From Moniliella sp. 'wahieum' (lineage: Eukaryota > Basidiomycota > Moniliellomycetes > Moniliellales > Moniliellaceae): 64,000 nucleotides of DNA. Where the stretch lies: positions 1 through 64,000 of the forward strand of contig RSEE01000076.1 in the NCBI GenBank assembly GCA_003971905.1. The letters run 5' to 3'. The notes beneath the pieces are model-generated. The model saw only the letters and a program-made list of their open reading frames with translations, made no database searches and was not told where the DNA came from. Position numbers and translations under genes: made by a program. Below, in pieces: positions 58,577-64,000 of this stretch. Each line of letters begins with the position of its first letter. The first letter of the stretch is position 1.

Positions 58577-60612
58577 ATGCCGACTGTGACTGTCGACAAG
58601 CAGCGCTTCTTCCAAGCCATCGGTGCTCCCCCCGGCTACACGTCCCAGGAGTTCGACGAGCTCTGCTTCCAGTTCGGTATTGAGCTCGACGAAGATACGG
58701 AGCTCGAGGCGGCCAAGGACGGCCACCAGCTGCCCCCTGGCACCCGCCCCGAGCTCAAGATCGACATCCCAGCCAACCGGTACGACATGTTGTGCCACGG
58801 GAATCTCTCGCGCTCTCAACGTCTATCTTGGCCGCGCCGAGCCGCCCAGTACCGCCTTGCTACGCCCAAGACGGCGGACGGCAAGCCTCTGGAGATCCAC
58901 GTTACGCCCAACCCGTCCAAGGTGCGGCCCTACATCCAAGGTGCTGTCCTGCGTGGCATCAAGTTCACCCCGACAACTACGCCAGCTTCATTGATCTGCA
59001 AGATAAGTTGCACCAGAACTTGGCCCGCCGCCGTACTCTTGTTTCCATGGGCACCCATGACCTCAACACCATCACCGGTCCGTTCACCTACGACGCCAAG
59101 CCCCCCAAGGACATCAAATTTGTGCCGCTGAACCAGACCAAGGCGGTAGATGGGAACGAGCTGATGGCTCTGTATGAGCACGACAGTCACCTCAAACCGT
59201 ACCTCCATTATCCGTGACAAGCCCGTCTACCCCGTCGTGCTCGACTCCAAGGGCACGGTTTGCTCTTTGCCCCCCATCATCAACTCGGAGCATTCCAAGA
59301 TCACGCTCAACACAACCGACGTCTTTATCGAGATTACTGCAATTGACGAGACGCGATTGACGTTTGCGATGAACATCCTCGTCACCATGTTCTCCGATAC
59401 TGTGCCGAGCCGTTTGCGATCGAGCCTGTCAAGATCGTTTACCCCGATGGTAAGACCCACCTCACGCCGGACCTCTCTTCCCGCAAGACGAGTGTCAAAA
59501 CGTCGTATGTCAATTCGGGTACTGGCCTTCAACTCACGCCCGACGAGGTGGCTGCACTTCTGGTTAAGATGGGGCACCAAACGCGTGTGCCACAAGGCAC
59601 CCAGCTCGGGCCTGACGGAGAAGTTGAGGTCGACATTCCTTGCACGCGGCCGGATGTGCTGGCGGCGTGCGACTTACTGGAAGATGCAGCGGTAGCGTAT
59701 GGGTTCGATAACTTGAAGCGCCGCTTCCCTGACGTTGGGGGGTGGGCAAGCCGTTACCGATCAACAAGTTGGGTGATGTGGTCCGTACCGAGCTCGCGCT
59801 GGCCGGATGGATCGAAGTCTTGTCGCTTATTCTCTGTTCGGAAGAGGAAAACTTTACTGCGCTCCGAAAGAAGGACGATGGTTCGGCTGTCAAGCTGGAG
59901 AACCCCAAGACGGCCGAGTTTGGCGTGGTGCGGACTTCCCTCTTGCCGGGCTTGCTCAAGACGGTGCGGGAGAACAGGAAACATGCCCTGCCTCTGCGTC
60001 TGTTTGAGGTGCAGGACATCGTTACCAAGACCACCGCCGCCGAGGCTGACCCTTCTTCCCCCCTCTTCCTTCCGGACGCTGCGGATGTGGGATCGAAAAA
60101 CCAGCGGCACGCTGCCGTGCTCTACTCGAACCGGGCTGCCAACTTTGAGATTGTGCACGGCGCATTGGACCAACTGCTGCGCAAGCTCGAGGTCCCCCGG
60201 ATCCACTCGCAAGATACCGAGGCCGACCAGGGCTGGTACCTCGAGCAATCGGACGAGCCTACTTTCTGGCCCGTTCAGTGCGCTTCGATTGTCTACCGTC
60301 CCGCCTCCCAGTCCGAGGCGGGCAAGGCGGTAAGTGGCTTCGGGCCTCGAGACGTTGGGAACCAAATTGGCTGCCGCCCTGCCCGGGCAGGCAAACAATG
60401 CCAAGGAGATCACCGGTGGAACGGACGAGTTTGTCAACCGCACCTCGGCTGCCGTTGCTCTCCGTCGGAAGCCCAAGGCGACCAACCCCAAAGCGTCGAA
60501 CCGGGATCGGGTTGTGGGCCACATTGGTGTGCTGCACCCGGAGGTGCTGCAGAAGTTCTCGATCGACTACCCTTGCTCGGCGTTCGAGTTGGACATTGAA
60601 GCGTTCTTGTAA
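58577..60612 (+). CDS. FRS1: Phenylalanyl-tRNA synthetase beta subunit, cytosolic
   Basis: Beta subunit of the alpha2-beta2 enzyme that charges tRNA-Phe. [16 protein letters not shown] opens the N-terminal domain. Then come PANRYDMLC with [52 protein letters not shown], and the B3/B4 editing-fold segment [24 protein letters not shown]. The B5 segment is [19 protein letters not shown]. The catalytic-like domain shows [63 protein letters not shown] and [14 protein letters not shown]. The end is [11 protein letters not shown]. About 675 residues, somewhat longer than usual. Around six single-base frameshifts are spread along the gene, and no convincing intron was found. PUS1 follows on the same strand 348 bp later. 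Confidence 0.93.
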
Positions 60613-60960
60613 GGGACAGGCGGGGGGGACTGGATGGTATGGGTGCTTCCTTCTTTGTTGTGTGTAAGCGTGCCGGAATAGATGTGGTGGCAGCTGAACT
60701 GTCTGTTGGTGGGGGGGGAGGGGAGCAATCGGACGGCGCAGGCAGGACGTGTCGGAGGAAAGGGAGGGCGGCTGGGAACAGATAGTTGGTGCACAATGGC
60801 TACTGATCACCGATCAATACTCACTCGATGATGCCCGGCGCCCGGATGGGCCAGGGAACATTTAAACGAAACGCAGGCCGCAACCGCAAAAAAAAGCTTC
60901 TTGTACCATAATTAAACCCGGAGCTGCCTGCCTTCTCTCGCCTCCACCTCCACCTCCCCC
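60613..60960. other. FRS1 terminator / PUS1 promoter
   Basis: 348 bp with a G9 run near 60711-60719. No extra gene. Confidence 0.5.
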
Positions 60961-63267
60961 ATGCTTGTCGCAGGAAGGGCCGCCGTGGCGGCGCTGCGTA
61001 CACGCCCCCGCCTGCCTCTTCGTACAGGGCCTCTGCCGCTCCAGCCGCTCCTCGGCGGAGGCCAAGCACACCGCCCAGCCCGCCCTTTCTCGGACACTGC
61101 GCGCTCCCATGCGGATCAGGCGGGAGCAAGCTACGCCCGAGGCAGCCAAGTCCCAAGACGGACCCAACCCGGACGAAGGTCGTGTGCGCAAACGGCGTCC
61201 CGAGATAAGCTTGAATCCGCGGATGATCGAGTGGGTCAAGGCGCGTGCCGAGGAACGGGCTGCCCAAGGCCCCGAGGCAAGTCGCTTGGACTTGAACCAG
61301 GGCTCTCTCCACAAATCGAAGGTTGGAAGCCCAAAGTGCAACCCAGCGACCAGGACTCGGCCAGTACTGCTCAAGAAGAGAACATGCGGAAGCGCAAGTG
61401 TGCGGTCGTGTTGGGATACGCTGGGACGGCGTACAAGGGCCTGCAGGTCAACATGGGTGTGGAGACGATCGAGGGGGATGTGTTTGCTGCCATGGCAGCC
61501 GCCGGCGCGGTTTCCAAGGCCAATGCAGTCAACCCTGCCAAGGTGGATATGCGTCGCGCCGCCCGAACCGATGCTGGCGTGCATGCAGCGATGAATGTGT
61601 TGTCAATGAAGCTCGAGCTACCTGTCTCGCTGATTCAGGCGGCCGAGGCGGAAGAGAATTATCACCTGACCAACTGTCCCACTCAATCTCCTGCCCATGA
61701 GAAAGTGAAGAGCCGAGGACGGACCTTGGCTGGGATACCGCCAACGCCTACAACGCTGGAGGAGGTGGAAAAAGTACAGGCGATCGCCCAACAAGACGTG
61801 CGGGAGCTGCGCAACAAGATCAACCAGTACCTTCCCGATGACATTCGGATTTTTGGTTTGCTTCGTGCCCCTCGTGGGTTCCAAGCGCGTACGTTTGCCA
61901 GCTCCCGTAGATATGAGTATATTTTGCCTACGTTCCTTTTCCAACCACCTGCCCCCTACACGTCGATGCATGCCCACTTCCAAACGTTCCATGACGAGGA
62001 AATGGCCCAGGGCAAGGCGACGGAGAATGGTGGAAACGATTGGATTGACTCGGTCACGATGCCTGTGTGGATGGCGGACTTGTTCCGAACCGAACCCCTC
62101 TGCCCTCGTGGGACTATGTGCTAAACCATCCTTCCTGGGAAGGTCTGGGTCGTAAGCCCCCCGCACCGCCTACACCTCCGGTCCCTGAGGACTTCCGTGA
62201 ACGTCACCAGGTTACCATCCGACAGCGTCAACGTCAGGCGCGGATGAAACAAGAAGGTGTTGACCTCCGTCTTTCTCCCGAACAAGAGGAGAAGGAGGAA
62301 GCGCTGATCCAGCGGCACTGGTTCCGTCGCTGGGACGAGTCGCGCGAGCGCACGCCCGAAGAAAAGGTTTTATGGAGGACGTGTATGCGCGCATGAAGCA
62401 GTTCCGTTTGCCCTCGTGGCAACTGGAGCGGGCGCGGAAGAACCTGGGAATGATGATCAGCAAACACAATTTCCACAACTTTAGCGTCCGTCGTCGCTCG
62501 AGCGATCCGAGTGCGTGGCGGTACATGAAGGAACTGAGCATCTCGGACCCTTTATCGGTAAGGACGGCTGGAATACGTTTCGTTCCGGTTGCACGGCGTG
62601 TCGTTTATGCTGCATCAGATCCGCAAAATGATAGCTGCCGTGGTTCTGACCACGCGGTCCCGCACCCCACTCAAGCTATGGTACCACTTTTTCCAACAAC
62701 CGCGCATGCTCATCCCCATTGCTCCTGCCGCCGGGCTGTTTCTGCAGAGCCCAGTGTTTGAGTACTACCATCGCGACCTAGCCAAACGCAAACAGGACTC
62801 GGTTCTTCCCTTTTTCCCCAACGTCGAGCCAGACGATCGACCGAAGTAACCACCTTCAAGCACGATCACATTTACCCTCACATCTTTGATGCCGAGCGAG
62901 ACCATGGTGTGTTTTCCAACTGGATCCAATACATTGACCAGCACTGGACGCCATTGTTTGGATACCTCAACCCTTGGGGCGAGCTGCCCGAGACGAGCAT
63001 CATGCCGGAACTGACCGGCAACAGCTCGCTTCATTTTTCCTCCCATCCCAAAACGCTCAAGCGCAGCATTGCCATGGCAGAGGCCTTTGTCAAAAAGCAG
63101 CAAGAGGAGCCGAGGATGCCGAGCAAGATGGCGCAGACGAGAACGTCGAGTCGGACATTGAGAATGCCGAATTGAACGAGTTGGAGCAGCAAGAAGCAGC
63201 CGAGCAGGCGGGCAGGGAAGAACAGGTCCCACCCCCTGCTTCACCCCCTGCTTCGGCGTCCTCGTAA
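60961..63267 (+). CDS. PUS1: tRNA pseudouridine synthase PUS1 (TruA family)
   Basis: Converts uridines in tRNAs, snRNA and mRNAs to pseudouridine. Core elements in order are CAVVLGYAGTAYKGLQVN, VETIEGDVFAAM, the catalytic Asp in RRAARTDAGVHAAMNV, INQYLPDDIRIFGLLRAPRGFQARTFASSRRYEYILPTF, then after a charged insert MMISKHNFHNFSV, FRLHGVSFMLHQIRKMIAAVVL, and the end-of-fold segment PIAPAAGLFLQSPVFEYY. A C-terminal extension (VFSNWIQYIDQHWTPLFGYLNPWGEL) and an acidic Gln/Glu-rich tail follow. About 765 residues, longer than yeast Pus1. The start is uncertain: the Met at 60961 gives a presequence-like MLVAGRAAVAALRTRPRLPL, while a Met near 61110 (MRIRREQATPEAAK) fits a nuclear form. Multiple frameshifts are present. 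Confidence 0.9.
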
Positions 63268-63365
63268 ACCACGCTGCAAAAAATGCATACTGCCTCTTTG
63301 GGTTGCCTTGCCCCTCTTCCTTGTCGGCGTAAGAGCGCGGGGCGGGCGCGTCAACTAGGGATACG

Positions 63366-63375
63366 TAGGGTTAGG
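63366..63375. other. Telomere-like TAGGGTTAGG
   Basis: Short interstitial telomere match in the 125 bp between the convergent PUS1 and CRIPT stops. It is in 3' sequence, so a promoter role is unlikely. Confidence 0.4.
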
Positions 63376-63392
63376 TAGAGCACGAGCACAGC

Positions 63393-63823
63393 TCAGGCGA
63401 CCGATTGCTTGTACTTGGACGTGTCGAGGATGATCTTGCCACAGATGGCGCACAGTCCTTTTTTGTAGGCACAGGCTGGGACAGAAGAGCGCGGTCAGGA
63501 TGGTTTGCGCACGAGCAGCAAGGAACATGGAACAAGGAGGTAAGCAGAAAGGCATGCATACCTTGGCAGTAATTTGCTTTCTCCTGGGACACGGTGGAGC
63601 GACAAATCTTGCACTTGGTGCCGACCGCGTACTTGTGTTTGGACCCGAGCAATTTGTTGGTGCTCGAGACGTTCTTGGACGTGCCTGCCGCGCCTGCCGC
63701 ACCGGCCTTGGCGGCAGATCCCTTGGCCTTGCCCAGCAGCGACCCTCCAATCGCTCGGTTGCGGTAGGGATCAGGCGCAGACGACTTGGTCCCGAGCTTC
63801 TTCTCACACGTCTTGCACACCAT
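63393..63823 (-). CDS. CRIPT: CRIPT-family zinc-ribbon protein
   Basis: Small Cys-rich protein conserved from fungi to animals, associated with the minor/major spliceosome and, in neurons, with PSD-95. Exon 1 (63562-63823) and exon 2 (63393-63475) are joined across an 86-bp intron (GTATGC donor). They give an intact 114-residue protein. Four CXXC pairs are visible: MVCKTCEKKLG, KCKICRSTV, YCQACAYKKG and LCAICGK, followed by the typical LDTSKYKQ end. Exactly the CRIPT pattern, with an Ala/Gly/Ser-rich middle. Convergent with PUS1. Confidence 0.95.
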
Positions 63824-64000
63824 CGCCGCCGGTGGTTGTGGCAATCAATCTTTCTCCCGAGTCCCCTCGACCCGCCGCGTTAGCGGGCGGGCAACGGCGG
63901 AATTGGTCTCCTGGCTCAGCGCCATGTATCATGCAGCAGCATCATCGATCCCTGCTTACCCCCATCGGAATTCCGCTGCCGGCAGCATGCATATGCAGTA
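63824..64000. other. CRIPT upstream region to window end
   Basis: Nothing recognised; presumed promoter. Confidence 0.5.

Overview
The window is the end of a chromosome from a GC-rich fungus with short introns, most probably a basidiomycete; Ustilaginomycotina is my best guess and is not proven. It opens with CCCTAA telomere repeats. The genes have introns of about 60-360 bp whose donor is most often GTACGT. They include fungal families such as a DEP-RGS protein, IRC21, AIM32, TIM13 and YghU-like GSTs, plus one intron-bearing nuclear tRNA.

Layout. Bases 1-15600 are subtelomeric and hold no intact protein gene that I recognise. They contain a 19-bp minisatellite, a 173-bp tandem array, a GGT tract, a decayed Copia-type retrotransposon with a candidate 3' LTR, a tRNA-like sequence, and many islands of short palindromic words in tandem. 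From 15.6 kb housekeeping genes begin: a VAP/Scs2 protein, ARF1, an AIM32-ferredoxin fusion divergent from CIA1, deoxyribose-phosphate aldolase, TIM13 and asparagine synthetase. A 5-kb gene-poor block (27.6-32.9 kb) follows, then an RGS protein, two tandem YghU-type glutathione transferases, an ecdysoneless/SGT1-family gene, and an uncharacterised disordered protein. After another repeat-rich gap (49.5-52.4 kb) come RPS10 and RPS30 (divergent), IRC21, a Ser-Asp-rich protein with eight SUMO-interaction-like motifs, tRNA-Gly(GCC), FRS1, PUS1 and CRIPT.

Themes. Several neighbours serve translation (RPS10, RPS30, tRNA-Gly, FRS1, PUS1). Iron-sulfur biology is represented by a divergent pair (AIM32-ferredoxin and CIA1). 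The most interesting proteins are the AIM32-ferredoxin fusion and the poly-SIM Ser-Asp protein.

Caveat. Almost every long gene is broken by single-base frameshifts, most of them at short homopolymers, while three short genes (TIM13, RPS30, CRIPT) are intact. I read these as base-calling errors in an unpolished assembly, not as pseudogenes. Gene spans below run from inferred start to inferred stop across introns and these frameshifts.
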